A stretch of 62,349 nucleotides of DNA from an uncultured Pelagibacteraceae bacterium (GTDB taxonomy: Bacteria > Pseudomonadota > Alphaproteobacteria > Pelagibacterales > Pelagibacteraceae). Shown here one piece after another: positions 46,239 to 55,865 of the stretch. The notes beneath the pieces are model-generated. The model was not told the DNA's origin, searched no databases, and saw only the letters and a list, made by a program, of their open reading frames with translations. Within the stretch, counting starts at the first letter, position 1. Each line of letters opens with the position of its first letter. Made by a program: the position numbers and the translations under genes. The stretch lies in contig CACENB010000004.1 of the NCBI GenBank assembly GCA_902561015.1, positions 1-62,349 on the forward strand, written 5' to 3'.

Positions 46239-47006
46239 ATGAAAAAATTATTTCTAGTTGCATTATTTGCTCTTTTACCCTTTTCTCTTAACGCAGAATC
46301 TAATTTAGATAAAATTTTATCTTCTGGAGTACTTAAAGTTGGTACTACTGGAGATTGGGATCCTATGACAGTCAAAGATCCTGCAACTAACAAATATAAA
46401 GGTTTCGATATCGATGTAATGAATCAATTAGCTAAAGATATGGGTGTAAAGATTGAGTTTGTACCTGCAGAATGGAAAACTATTGTTTCAGGTATAACAT
46501 CTGCAAGATATGATATCTCAACTAGTGTTACAAAAACGCCAAAGAGAGCTGAAGTAGCTGGTTTTACTGACACCTATTACAAATATGCAACTGTGCCACT
46601 TGTTCTCAAAAAGAACTTAAAAAAATTTCCAACTTGGGACTCGCTTAATAATTCAAATGTAACAATTGCAACTACTCTTGGTACTTCTCAAGAGGAAAAG
46701 GCTAAAGAATTTTTCCCAAAATCAAAATTAAACTCAATTGAAGCACCAGCAAGAGACTTTCAAGAAGTCTTGGCAGGTAGAGCTGATGGTAATATTACAA
46801 GTTCAACAGAGGCAAATAAATTAGTTATTAAATATCCTCAGTTAGCAATCGTTCCAGATGGTGGAAAAAATCCAGCATTTTTAGCAATGATGGTGCCAAA
46901 AGGTGATACTAAGTGGAATGATTATGTCAATAAATGGATTAAAGACAAAAAATCTTCAGGCTTCTTCACAAAGTTATTAGCTAAATATAATCTGAAGAGC
47001 CTATAA
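46239..47006 (+). CDS. Periplasmic solute-binding protein (SBP family 3, PheC-like)
   Basis: 255 residues: a clear signal peptide (Lys-Lys, hydrophobic core, cleavage after LNA at about 19), then a type-2 periplasmic binding fold with the family-3 signature [18 protein letters not shown]. Two lobes end in a Lys-rich tail. [14 protein letters not shown] resembles the cyclohexadienyl-dehydratase (PheC) branch of the family. That branch includes an enzyme, so catalytic function cannot be dismissed. A polar amino acid or methylated amine is the likely ligand. It follows soxG by 35 bases and precedes a permease gene. Confidence 0.85.
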   Translation: MKKLFLVALFALLPFSLNAESNLDKILSSGVLKVGTTGDWDPMTVKDPATNKYKGFDIDVMNQLAKDMGVKIEFVPAEWKTIVSGITSARYDISTSVTKTPKRAEVAGFTDTYYKYATVPLVLKKNLKKFPTWDSLNNSNVTIATTLGTSQEEKAKEFFPKSKLNSIEAPARDFQEVLAGRADGNITSSTEANKLVIKYPQLAIVPDGGKNPAFLAMMVPKGDTKWNDYVNKWIKDKKSSGFFTKLLAKYNLKSL

Positions 47007-47043
47007 AAAATTAGTAATTAATTTTTTATTCTTTATAAGTTAA

Positions 47044-47778
47044 GTGGTGAAAAATCTACTTTTATTAATTCTAATCTTTCCATTAACATCATGTGGTAAA
47101 AGTGAATTAAACTGGTTAATCTTATCACCAAATAACATTGAGGGGTTAACTAATCTCAAGTTTTTACTAAGTGGATTGACAACTACTATTTATATTAGCA
47201 TAGTATCAATCATTATTTCAATTATTCTTGGTCTTTTAGTTGCAATTCCATCACTGGCTAAAAGTAAATTTTTAACCTACTTAAATATTGGTTATGTTGA
47301 GATTGTAAGAGCAATTCCTTTACTGGTTTTAATCTTATGGATTTATTATGGTCTTCCAATCATGACGGGTATAAGTTTTAGCCCATTCGTTTCTGGTATC
47401 ATAGCTCTATCAATAAGTGAAAGTGCTTTCCAAGCAGAAATATTTAGAGCAGGAATTAATTCAATAAAAAAATCACAATGGGAGGCTGGAAGCTCATTAG
47501 GATTAAGTTTTTTTAGAAAATTAAGATTAGTAATTCTACCTCAAGCAATAAAGAATATTTTACCAGCTATTGGTAATCAATTTGTATATGTACTTAAAAT
47601 GTCCTCTCTTGTATCGATAATTGGTATTGGAGATCTGACTAGAAAAGCAAACGAATTGGTTGTGACGACTTATCGACCACTTGAAATATATACATTTCTA
47701 ATTCTAGAATATTTAGTCTTGATATTAATTGTTTCTTATCTTGTTAGAAAATTAGAAAAAAAATTACAAAAAGATTAA
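47044..47778 (+). CDS. Amino-acid ABC transporter permease
   Basis: 244 residues beginning with GTG at 47044. The HisMQ-type permease core has five or so helices and the EAA loop ISESAFQAEIFRAGINSIKKSQWEAGSSLGLS, the ATPase contact. The first 20 residues read LLLILIFPLTSCGKS, a lipobox-like start that is odd for a permease; it may be a helix or a mis-set start. No ATPase gene follows: the next genes are on the other strand. It probably transports the ligand of the binding protein upstream. Confidence 0.88.
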   Translation: MVKNLLLLILIFPLTSCGKSELNWLILSPNNIEGLTNLKFLLSGLTTTIYISIVSIIISIILGLLVAIPSLAKSKFLTYLNIGYVEIVRAIPLLVLILWIYYGLPIMTGISFSPFVSGIIALSISESAFQAEIFRAGINSIKKSQWEAGSSLGLSFFRKLRLVILPQAIKNILPAIGNQFVYVLKMSSLVSIIGIGDLTRKANELVVTTYRPLEIYTFLILEYLVLILIVSYLVRKLEKKLQKD

Positions 47779-48254
47779 TTTTTTCTTCTATAGTCCCAAG
47801 GGTATTCAAAAGTCATTGCCCACATACCTTTTTTATTTTTTTTAGCATAATCCTCATCTGGAATATATTTTGTTGAATATTTCCTGTAAGCAAAAGCATA
47901 ACCCTCTCGAACAAGATACTTAGATAGACTTTGATTATTTACAAAACATTCAGCTAAAATTCTCTTATATCTATCTACACCCTCCTTGATACATCTTACT
48001 TTGTTTTTACCTATCTTATTAATAAGTAATTGTTTTGCTTGAATTCCACATTTGATAATCTCATTATTCTTATTACAAATTTGTTTAATTTCAGGAGTAT
48101 CAATGCCACTAAAACGAATTTTTTCGTTTTTTAAATGAATAGTATCTCCGTCTATAACCTTTATTTCACTAGATTTTACATCAAGGTATGTGACAAAGAA
48201 AAATATTAGACAAATACTAGTAAGTAAAAAGACTTTTATTTTGTTTGAAAACAT
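47775..48254 (-). CDS. Secreted staphylococcal-nuclease-like endonuclease
   Basis: 159 residues. There is an N-terminal signal/anchor helix (about 8-24), then the SNase OB fold: VIDGDTIHL, IRFSGIDTPEI, DRYKRILAECFV and LVREGYAFAYRKY, with the acidic and Arg positions of the nuclease site in place. It degrades nucleic acid in the periplasm or outside, perhaps for phosphorus or nucleotide scavenging. It overlaps the ABC permease tail to tail by 4 bases, and its start lies 38 bases inside the MATE gene. Confidence 0.85.
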   Translation of the reverse strand: MFSNKIKVFLLTSICLIFFFVTYLDVKSSEIKVIDGDTIHLKNEKIRFSGIDTPEIKQICNKNNEIIKCGIQAKQLLINKIGKNKVRCIKEGVDRYKRILAECFVNNQSLSKYLVREGYAFAYRKYSTKYIPDEDYAKKNKKGMWAMTFEYPWDYRRKN

Positions 48255-49587
48255 TATTCAAAAAATACCCAATAAATATTAGAACTGCAATTCCCATAAA
48301 CCAATTTGTTACTAAAATCGTATAAAAAATATCCTCATAATCTCCTCCTTTAATATTAATTACATACCATAAACTTAAAAATGGAAGAGCTGTTAATCTA
48401 AGAATACTTAGATAAAGACTGTACAATGGTTTTTTCACTGCTTGAAATACTGCAGTGGTTATAAAAAAAACAGGATAAATTGGGCCAATTAATGCAGCAA
48501 CTTTTAGATATATCTCACCATGCTTTATTGCCTCTTGGTTATCAGTAAATAATGAAACTAAAAACTCTGCACCTAAAAATATTATTATTCCTGCACATAT
48601 CATAAAAGATGATCCAAACATTAAAGCTTTTCTGTATAATTCTCTCAATCTATCATAATTTTTTGCACCAAAATTTTGTCCCCCAATTGATAATACGGCT
48701 GTATTTAATCCAATTACAGGAAGTAGAAAAACTTGTTCAATTCTTAAAGCAGCACCATAGCCAGCAGTAGCTAAATCTCCAAATTGACCAATGAAATAAA
48801 GGATGTTGAACAAACCAACACCAATCAACAACATGCTAAACATCACAGGAATCGTCTGATACAAAAGTTCCCCAAGAAGATCAAATTTTGGAATAAAACA
48901 CTCAGGCTTAAGATATTTCTTTAATTCACAACAATAAACTTTATATGCTAAATACAAAAGACCAATAAACTGTGCAACTACTGTGGCTATTGCAAGTCCA
49001 GCTATACCAAATGCTGGAATAAAACCATAACCAAAAATAAATAATGGATTTAGAATAATATTTAAAAAGAAACTAAAAATTAAAACGTTTCTGTAACTTT
49101 TTGTATCTCCTTGCGCATTTAGTGTTCCATTTAAGGAAATTTGTATCAAAACAATTATAGTTCCATAAAAAATTACATCTAGATATTTTCTAGTTAGTAT
49201 AATTGCCTCTTGGTCTGATCCCATAAGAGAAAGTAAAAAATCTGAAACATTCAAACCAAAAAAAGTAACTAGTATGGATAAAAAAATTGCAAAAATAATT
49301 GATTGAGCAACAAATAATGACGCCTTCTTTTTATTATTAGCCCCTATATTATTTCCAATTAAAGTATTAGTTCCAGCAGTTAATCCAACACCTATTGCAA
49401 TAATAGTAAAATAAATTGGAAAAGATTTTGCGATCGCTGCTATTGCCTCAGCAGATATTCTTCCTGCGAACCATGTGTCTACTAGATTGTAAAAGGTTTG
49501 AAATAATGAACCAACACTTGCAGGAATAGTAACTTTTCTCAATAAAAACCATATTGGATCTTTAGTTAATTTGAAAGATAGTGACAA
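48217..49587 (-). CDS. MATE-family multidrug/metabolite exporter
   Basis: 456 residues, twelve helices in two bundles. The N-terminal IWFLLRKVTIPASVGSLFQTFYNLVDTWFAGRIS is a standard MATE opening, and GLNTAVLSIGGQNFGAKNYDR is the start of the second half. It uses a Na+ or H+ gradient to expel cationic compounds or metabolites. It lies 8 bases downstream of trhO. The substrate is not predictable. Confidence 0.9.
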   Translation of the reverse strand: MSLSFKLTKDPIWFLLRKVTIPASVGSLFQTFYNLVDTWFAGRISAEAIAAIAKSFPIYFTIIAIGVGLTAGTNTLIGNNIGANNKKKASLFVAQSIIFAIFLSILVTFFGLNVSDFLLSLMGSDQEAIILTRKYLDVIFYGTIIVLIQISLNGTLNAQGDTKSYRNVLIFSFFLNIILNPLFIFGYGFIPAFGIAGLAIATVVAQFIGLLYLAYKVYCCELKKYLKPECFIPKFDLLGELLYQTIPVMFSMLLIGVGLFNILYFIGQFGDLATAGYGAALRIEQVFLLPVIGLNTAVLSIGGQNFGAKNYDRLRELYRKALMFGSSFMICAGIIIFLGAEFLVSLFTDNQEAIKHGEIYLKVAALIGPIYPVFFITTAVFQAVKKPLYSLYLSILRLTALPFLSLWYVINIKGGDYEDIFYTILVTNWFMGIAVLIFIGYFLNNVFKQNKSLFTY

Positions 49588-49595
49588 ATAAATCC

Positions 49596-50504
49596 TTAGT
49601 TAAATTCTTTTTGAAAATTATATTTTTTTCCTGATAGCTTTAACTTGTATATCTGACTTTGTCTCATTCTAAAACGAGATTTTTGGTTTTTTGAGAGTTT
49701 ATCAAAACAATTAGGACAAGTTACACCCTCCTCATATTTTTTAGATTTTTTATCTTTAATCGAGATTGGTTGTCTACATCCACCACAAATTGAATAGGTT
49801 CCTTGTACTAATCCGTGTTTTAAACTTACTCTGTTGTCGAATACAAAACACTCGCCTTTCCATAAACTTTTTTTTGGTTTGATTTTTTTTAAGTAATTCA
49901 AAATTCCACCCTTTAATTGATAAATATTTTTAAAACCTTTTCTTTCTAAAAATACAGAGGCTTTTTCACACCTAATTCCACCAGTGCAAAACATTGCTAT
50001 TGGCTGATCTTTTTTTAACTTTTTTAAGTATTTAGGGAAATCTCTAAAGTTACTTATATTTGGATTTACTGATTTTTTAAAAGAACCAACTTTATGTTCA
50101 AAAGGTTTTCTTACATCTAATAAAAGAGTTTCTTTTTTTTTAATTAATTTATTCCATTTTGTTGGATCAATATGAGTATTCTTTTTTGCGATCTTATTCG
50201 ACAATTTAAGATCCATTGGAACAACTTCTCTTTTAATTTTCACTTTAGGTTTATGAAAAGGTTTAAATTTACTTATTGAATTATTGACACTATCAAATTC
50301 TTTAATATTCAAAATTTTTTTTAATCTAATAATTGTAGTCTTAATATCTTTATTCATTCCAGAAATAGATCCATTTAAACCCTCTTTGGATATGATAATT
50401 GATCCATTTATATTTTTATTAGTTAAAAGATTACTCAATATTTTTTGATTTTTGTTTAAATCATTTATTTTTTGAAATTTATAAAAACCAAATACAGTGA
50501 ACAT
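49596..50504 (-). CDS. trhO: tRNA uridine(34) hydroxylase TrhO (rhodanese-like)
   Basis: 302 residues. The N-terminal acylphosphatase-like part (about 1-95) is followed by a rhodanese domain with the active-site loop MFCTGGIRCEKAS (Cys of C-T-G-G-I-R-C), and a C-terminal region with CGGCRQP and CPNCF, the zinc-ribbon of the longer TrhO forms. It hydroxylates U34 of tRNAs toward 5-methoxyuridine. It overlaps the methyltransferase gene by one base. Confidence 0.93.
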   Translation of the reverse strand: MFTVFGFYKFQKINDLNKNQKILSNLLTNKNINGSIIISKEGLNGSISGMNKDIKTTIIRLKKILNIKEFDSVNNSISKFKPFHKPKVKIKREVVPMDLKLSNKIAKKNTHIDPTKWNKLIKKKETLLLDVRKPFEHKVGSFKKSVNPNISNFRDFPKYLKKLKKDQPIAMFCTGGIRCEKASVFLERKGFKNIYQLKGGILNYLKKIKPKKSLWKGECFVFDNRVSLKHGLVQGTYSICGGCRQPISIKDKKSKKYEEGVTCPNCFDKLSKNQKSRFRMRQSQIYKLKLSGKKYNFQKEFN

Positions 50505-51154
50505 TAAATCTTTCTACAAACAGTCATTCCATCACCAAAAGGTACCATAACCTTTTCAATTCTTGTATCCTTAGAGATAAAATCATTCAAATCTCTAATA
50601 CTTTTTGTAATTTTGTCATTTATATCTTTGTTAACAACTTCCCCATGCCATAATACATTATCGATTATCACTAAACCCTCTTTATTCAATAAATCTAAAG
50701 AAATTTCATAATATTTTTTATAATTCATTTTATCTGCATCTATAAAAACTAAGTCAAATTTTTCATTTCTTATACTCATTAAAGTTTCTAATGCTGGTTT
50801 AATCATTGTTTTAATCTTATGATCTTGATTGGCCTTTTTAAAAAAGCTTTGTGCAACTTTGTTTGTTTCCATATTTTTATCTAATGCAATTATACTGCCT
50901 TCATCTGGTAAGGCTAATGCCATGGATAATGTACTTAAACCTGTAAAAGTTCCTATCTCTAGGACTTTTTTAATTTTAGAAACTTTAATAATCAGATGTA
51001 GAAATTGACATTGAGAAATAGATATTTGCATTCTTTTTGAATCGCCAAGTGATAAGTTGTAATCTATTATTTCTTTTTGAATTGGATGTAATTTCAAACC
51101 ATTCTTTAGAATATAATCTTGTAAATGTTTTGTGATATTAAGGTCTGAACCCAT
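50504..51154 (-). CDS. SAM-dependent O-methyltransferase (CCoAOMT/TrmR type)
   Basis: 216 residues of Methyltransf_3: VLEIGTFTGLSTLSMALALP (SAM motif I), IIALDKN, FDLVFIDADKMNYKKYYE (acidic metal-binding block) and VIIDNVLWHGEVV. Close bacterial relatives act on catechols or, as TrmR, on 5-hydroxyuridine 34 of tRNA. Since it abuts trhO, which makes exactly that hydroxyuridine, a tRNA role is the better guess. The pairing is inference. Confidence 0.88.
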   Translation of the reverse strand: MGSDLNITKHLQDYILKNGLKLHPIQKEIIDYNLSLGDSKRMQISISQCQFLHLIIKVSKIKKVLEIGTFTGLSTLSMALALPDEGSIIALDKNMETNKVAQSFFKKANQDHKIKTMIKPALETLMSIRNEKFDLVFIDADKMNYKKYYEISLDLLNKEGLVIIDNVLWHGEVVNKDINDKITKSIRDLNDFISKDTRIEKVMVPFGDGMTVCRKI

Positions 51155-51158
51155 AACC

Positions 51159-52634
51159 TTATAATTTTTTCTTTAGGATCTCATTTATTAATTGAGGGTT
51201 AGCTTTTCCACCTGATACCTTCATTGCTTGACCAACAAAAAAACCAAATAATTTTTCTTTACCTTGTTTATATTCAATGGCTTTTTCTCTATTGTCATTA
51301 ATTATTTTGTCAATTAATGCCTCTAAAGCTTTTGGATCACTTTGTTGTTTTAATCCTTTTTCCTCCACAATCTTTTGAGGATCTTTATCACCATCTATCA
51401 TCAATTCAAAAACAGTTTTTGCTATCTTTCCTGAGATAGTTCCATTCTTAATAAGATTTATCAAAATTGCGAAATTCTTAGCACTCACTGGACTTTGAGA
51501 AATTTCTAAACCTTTGCTATTTAAAACAGCAAATAGTTCTCCTGTAATCCAATTGACTGCCAACTTAATATCTTTGTTTTTACCCATTTTAGCTACAACC
51601 TCTTCAAAGTATTTTGCAGTATCAATATCAGACACTAAAATATTGGCTTCATAAGAAGACAATTTAAACTCTTCAATAAATCTTTTCTTTTTATCATCTG
51701 GAAGTTCTGGAATATCATTTTTAAGTTCTTCAATAAATTTTTCCGAAACCTCTAAAGGTAATAAATCAGGGTCCGGAAAATATCTATAATCATGAGCGTC
51801 TTCTTTTGATCTCATTGATCTTGTCTCATTTTTCTTCGTATCAAAAAGCCTTGTTTCTTGATCAATAGTTTTGCCCTCTTCTATTAAATCCACTTGTCTA
51901 TTAGCCTCATATTCTATCGCCATTTGCATAAACTTAATTGAATTAACATTTTTAATTTCACATCGAGTACCGAATTCCTTTGAGCCTTTTGGTCTTACAG
52001 AAACGTTCACATCAGCTCTTAAAGAGCCCTCTTGCATATTTCCATCACAAGTTCCTAAATATCTCATTATAGATCGTAATTTTTTAATGTAAGCATTAAC
52101 CTCATCTGGGGATCTTAGATCAGGCTTGCTCACTATTTCCATTAAAGCTACCCCTGATCTGTTTAAATCAACAAAGGTATTTTGTGGGTCAAGATCATGT
52201 ATACTTTTTCCAGCATCTTGTTCTAGGTGCAATCTTTCTATACCAACTTCTTTTTGACCATTAGGCATATCCAAAATAACTTTACCCTCGCCTACTATAG
52301 GATCTTTAAATTGTGATATTTGATATCCTTGAGGTAAATCAGCATAAAAATAATTTTTTCTATCAAATACTGAACGTTTATTAATTTTTGCATTAAGGCC
52401 AATACCAGTTTTAATTGCTTGTTTGACACAAAATTCGTTTATTACTGGTAACATTCCTGGAAATGCAGCATCAACTAAACTAACCTGTGTATTAGGTTCT
52501 GCTCCAAATTTGGTTGCTGAAGTAGAAAATAATTTAGACTCAGATAAAACTTGAGCATGAACTTCTAAACCAATTACAACCTCATACTGATTATCTTTTC
52601 GATTGATCAAATATTTTAGGTCTTTTTTACTCAT
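51159..52634 (-). CDS. gatB: Aspartyl/glutamyl-tRNA amidotransferase subunit B
   Basis: 491 residues from the ATG at 52634, which shares the ATGA overlap with gatA (an upstream GTG at 52646 is less likely). The N-terminal [64 protein letters not shown] and the C-terminal YqeY-like helical domain are intact. It binds the misacylated tRNA and phosphorylates it for amidation. Confidence 0.97.
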   Translation of the reverse strand: MSKKDLKYLINRKDNQYEVVIGLEVHAQVLSESKLFSTSATKFGAEPNTQVSLVDAAFPGMLPVINEFCVKQAIKTGIGLNAKINKRSVFDRKNYFYADLPQGYQISQFKDPIVGEGKVILDMPNGQKEVGIERLHLEQDAGKSIHDLDPQNTFVDLNRSGVALMEIVSKPDLRSPDEVNAYIKKLRSIMRYLGTCDGNMQEGSLRADVNVSVRPKGSKEFGTRCEIKNVNSIKFMQMAIEYEANRQVDLIEEGKTIDQETRLFDTKKNETRSMRSKEDAHDYRYFPDPDLLPLEVSEKFIEELKNDIPELPDDKKKRFIEEFKLSSYEANILVSDIDTAKYFEEVVAKMGKNKDIKLAVNWITGELFAVLNSKGLEISQSPVSAKNFAILINLIKNGTISGKIAKTVFELMIDGDKDPQKIVEEKGLKQQSDPKALEALIDKIINDNREKAIEYKQGKEKLFGFFVGQAMKVSGGKANPQLINEILKKKL

Positions 52635-54088
52635 TTTATCCACCAATCAGTAATTTTATTTTTAAAGTTGATCTTTTCTTCCATAGCATAAGCTATATTT
52701 AATATATTTTGTTCATCAAAGGCTTTGCCAATAATTTGTAAACCTAATGGATAACCTTTTGTATCATGTCCGGCAGGTATTGAGATACCTGGAAGTCCAG
52801 CTAAGTTAACAGGAACTGTGAATATATCATTAAGATACATTGAAACTGGATCATTAGTTTTTTCACCTATCTTAAATGCTGCGCTAGGTGTAGATGGTGT
52901 TAAAATTGCGTCTACTTTTTTATATGCTTCATCAAAATCATTTTTAATTAATCTTCTAACCTTTTGAGCTTTTAAATAATATGCATCATAATACCCTGAA
53001 GATAGAACATAAGTTCCAATCATAATCCTTCTTTGAACTTCCGCACCAAAACCTTCCGACCTAGTTTTTTCATACATATCAATTAAATTTTCACCATTTG
53101 CTCTATATCCATACTTAACACCGTCATATCTTGCTAAGTTTGAAGATGCTTCGGCTGGAGCAACTATATAATAAGTTGGCAGAGCATAACTAGTATGCGG
53201 AAGTGAAATGTTTATAATTTCTGCACCACAATCTCTTACATATTCAATACCTTTTTGCCAAAGGTCCTCAATTTCTTTAGGCATACCGTCAACTCTATAT
53301 TCTTTTGGTATTCCAATTTTTTTTCCTTTAATATTATTAGTAAGATCTTTACTATAATGACTTCTTTTAAAATCTATTGAAGTTGAATCTTTCGTATCAA
53401 AACTACTAATAACTTCCTGCAGCAAAGCACAATCTTTAACATTTTGTGCCATTGGTCCTGCTTGATCTAAAGAAGAAGCAAAAGCAACGATTCCATATCT
53501 TGAACAACTACCATAGGTCGGTTTTAAACCAACTGTTCCAGTAAAAGAAGCTGGCTGTCTTATTGATCCACCAGTATCTGTACCAATTGTAATCGGTGTT
53601 AATTGTGCAGCAACAGCTGATGCAGATCCTCCAGAGGAACCGCCTGGTACTAAATTTTTATCAATAGGATTTTGGACATTACCGAAAAAACTAGTCTCAT
53701 TCGAGGAGCCCATTGCAAACTCATCACAATTTAACTTACCCAAAAGAATTGCACCTTCACTCCAAATATTTTCTGTTACAGTTGACTCGTATGTTGGCAC
53801 AAAATTATTTAAAATCTTGCTACCAGCAGTTGTTTTAACATTCTTTGTGCAAAATAAATCTTTAACGGCCATTGGAATACCAGGTAATTTTAAATTTAAA
53901 TTGGGCTTTTGATCAAATTTTTTTGCTTTATCTAGAGCAGATGTGAAGTCTTCAGTAATAAAAGCATTAAGCACTCTAGATTTTTCAGATCTTTCAATAA
54001 AGGCTTTAGTAACTTCTGATGAAGAAAGTTTTTTATTTTTAATACTTTCAACTAATTCTGTTAGAGATCGTTTAGTTATATCTGACAT
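52631..54088 (-). CDS. gatA: Aspartyl/glutamyl-tRNA amidotransferase subunit A
   Basis: 485 residues from the ATG at 54088. Amidase signature family: Lys in MAVKDLFC, the catalytic Ser pair in [16 protein letters not shown] and [11 protein letters not shown]. It releases ammonia from glutamine or asparagine for gatB. The ATG overlaps the gatC stop by one base (TGATG). Gene order gatC-gatA-gatB. Confidence 0.97.
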   Translation of the reverse strand: MSDITKRSLTELVESIKNKKLSSSEVTKAFIERSEKSRVLNAFITEDFTSALDKAKKFDQKPNLNLKLPGIPMAVKDLFCTKNVKTTAGSKILNNFVPTYESTVTENIWSEGAILLGKLNCDEFAMGSSNETSFFGNVQNPIDKNLVPGGSSGGSASAVAAQLTPITIGTDTGGSIRQPASFTGTVGLKPTYGSCSRYGIVAFASSLDQAGPMAQNVKDCALLQEVISSFDTKDSTSIDFKRSHYSKDLTNNIKGKKIGIPKEYRVDGMPKEIEDLWQKGIEYVRDCGAEIINISLPHTSYALPTYYIVAPAEASSNLARYDGVKYGYRANGENLIDMYEKTRSEGFGAEVQRRIMIGTYVLSSGYYDAYYLKAQKVRRLIKNDFDEAYKKVDAILTPSTPSAAFKIGEKTNDPVSMYLNDIFTVPVNLAGLPGISIPAGHDTKGYPLGLQIIGKAFDEQNILNIAYAMEEKINFKNKITDWWIK

Positions 54089-54375
54089 CACTCAATAACC
54101 TTAGGTACAACAAAATAATCTTCATTATCTTGAGGAGAATTCTTAATTATTTGTTCTCTGATATTTCTACTTTGAACCTCATCAGACCTTAATTTTAATG
54201 TTGTCTCTGCGATAGAAGTTAACGGTTTAACATTTTCTGTTTTTAATTCATTAAGCTTTTCAATAAAATCAAAAATTGAATTTAAATCACCAACTAATTT
54301 TTTAGCCCTTTGCTCATCGACTGAAATTCTTGATAATTTAGATATATGTTTTATTGTTTTAAGATCTATACTCAT
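54088..54375 (-). CDS. gatC: Aspartyl/glutamyl-tRNA amidotransferase subunit C
   Basis: 95 residues, the small linker subunit. [14 protein letters not shown] at the N-terminus and [18 protein letters not shown] in the middle are the GatC pattern, and the C-terminus wraps around GatA. It is the first gene of the gatCAB run and diverges from ruvX by 50 bases. Confidence 0.95.
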   Translation of the reverse strand: MSIDLKTIKHISKLSRISVDEQRAKKLVGDLNSIFDFIEKLNELKTENVKPLTSIAETTLKLRSDEVQSRNIREQIIKNSPQDNEDYFVVPKVIE

Positions 54376-54425
54376 ATGCTATTTAAATATGACGAAAACT
54401 ACCACTTAAGTTTAAATTATACAAT

Positions 54426-54881
54426 ATGATGACATTAGATGAATTCAAAAAAAAACACTCAGATAAGTGTAGATTAATAGGATTAGACCTTGGTTCTAAA
54501 AGAATCGGTGTTTCAATATGTGATGAGAAGCAATTAATTGCAACACCATTTAGAACTATTGTCAAAACTTCATCTGAAAAACTAATAATAGAATTAAAGG
54601 AAATTATTAAGGAAAATAATATAGGAGGTATCATAATTGGAAATCCTCTTAATATGGATGGTTCATCGGGCAGATCAACTCAGTCAACTAAAGACGTGTC
54701 TAAAAACATAGAAAAGAATGTTAATATACCTGTTTGTTTATGGGATGAAAGGTTATCAACAGTTGGGGCTTTTAATTTGTCAAGCCAATTGGACGTAAAT
54801 GTTACAAAAAGGGAAAAAAAAATTGACGAGAATGCAGCTGCATTTATATTACAGGGTGCAATTGATTTTTTAAATAATTAA
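54426..54881 (+). CDS. ruvX: RuvX/YqgF RNase H-like nuclease
   Basis: 151 residues. RLIGLDLGSKRIGVSICDE starts with the catalytic Asp, IIGNPLNMDGSSG is the second acidic block, and LWDERLSTVGAF and DENAAAFIL supply the rest of the RNase H-like site. It is a Holliday-junction resolvase homologue implicated in rRNA processing. It starts the plus-strand run ruvX-pyrB-pyrC-plsY-topA. Confidence 0.93.
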   Translation: MMTLDEFKKKHSDKCRLIGLDLGSKRIGVSICDEKQLIATPFRTIVKTSSEKLIIELKEIIKENNIGGIIIGNPLNMDGSSGRSTQSTKDVSKNIEKNVNIPVCLWDERLSTVGAFNLSSQLDVNVTKREKKIDENAAAFILQGAIDFLNN

Positions 54882-54923
54882 TACTTGATATTATAAAGAA
54901 TTATAGTTATAGAGTTGGTTTTA

Positions 54924-55865
54924 ATGGCAATACCAACTAATAAAGCTATTAAAATTTCACAAAAACATTTGTTAGGAATCCAAGATTTATCAATAAATGA
55001 TGTAAATTTAATACTTGATGAAGCTAAAGACTTTATAAAAGTTAATCAAAGTAAAAACAAAAAAATAGATGTGCTAAAAAGTAAAACTCAAATAAATTTA
55101 TTTTTTGAGCCATCCACAAGAACTCAAAGTTCTTTTGAACTTGCAGGAAAAAGACTTGGGGCTGATGTAATGTCTATGAATATTAGCAATTCAGCCATAA
55201 AAAAAGGTGAAACGTTAATTGATACTGCAATGACATTAAACGCAATGCATCCAGATATTATTGTCATTAGACACCAAGATTCTGGTGCATGTAATTTACT
55301 TTCACAAAAAGTTAATTGTGCGGTTTTAAATGCAGGTGATGGTAGGCGTGAGCATCCAACACAAGCTTTACTTGATACTTTAACAATCATTAACCGTAAA
55401 AAAAAAATAGAAGGTTTAAAAATAGCAATATGCGGGGATATACTTCATTCTAGAGTGGCTAGATCAAATATATATTTACTAAATATGCTTGGTGCGGAGG
55501 TAAATATTGTTGCACCAACTAATTTAATGCCCAAGGAAATAGATAGATTTGGCGTGAACCCTTTTACTGATATGAAAAAAGGATTAAAAGATTGCGACAT
55601 CGTTATGATGTTAAGATTACAAAATGAAAGAATGAGTAGTTCATATCTTTCATCAAACAGAGAATATTATGAATATTTTGGACTAACACCTGATAAATTA
55701 GAATATGCAAAATCAGATGCTTTAATAATGCATCCAGGTCCAATGAATAGAGGTATCGAAATAGATACAATTCTTGCAGATGACATTAATAAAAGCGTAA
55801 TTAAAGAACAAGTTGAACTTGGCGTTGCAGTAAGAATGGCTTGCTTGAAAATATTTTGCACATAA
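54924..55865 (+). CDS. pyrB: Aspartate carbamoyltransferase catalytic chain
   Basis: 313 residues from the ATG at 54924 (a TTG at 54915 is in frame). The carbamoyl-phosphate loop [22 protein letters not shown] is intact, with [26 protein letters not shown] and [18 protein letters not shown] blocks, and [11 protein letters not shown] at the end. It carries out the first committed pyrimidine step. Its stop overlaps the pyrC-like start by one base (TAATG), so production of the two subunits is coupled. Confidence 0.96.
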   Translation: MAIPTNKAIKISQKHLLGIQDLSINDVNLILDEAKDFIKVNQSKNKKIDVLKSKTQINLFFEPSTRTQSSFELAGKRLGADVMSMNISNSAIKKGETLIDTAMTLNAMHPDIIVIRHQDSGACNLLSQKVNCAVLNAGDGRREHPTQALLDTLTIINRKKKIEGLKIAICGDILHSRVARSNIYLLNMLGAEVNIVAPTNLMPKEIDRFGVNPFTDMKKGLKDCDIVMMLRLQNERMSSSYLSSNREYYEYFGLTPDKLEYAKSDALIMHPGPMNRGIEIDTILADDINKSVIKEQVELGVAVRMACLKIFCT

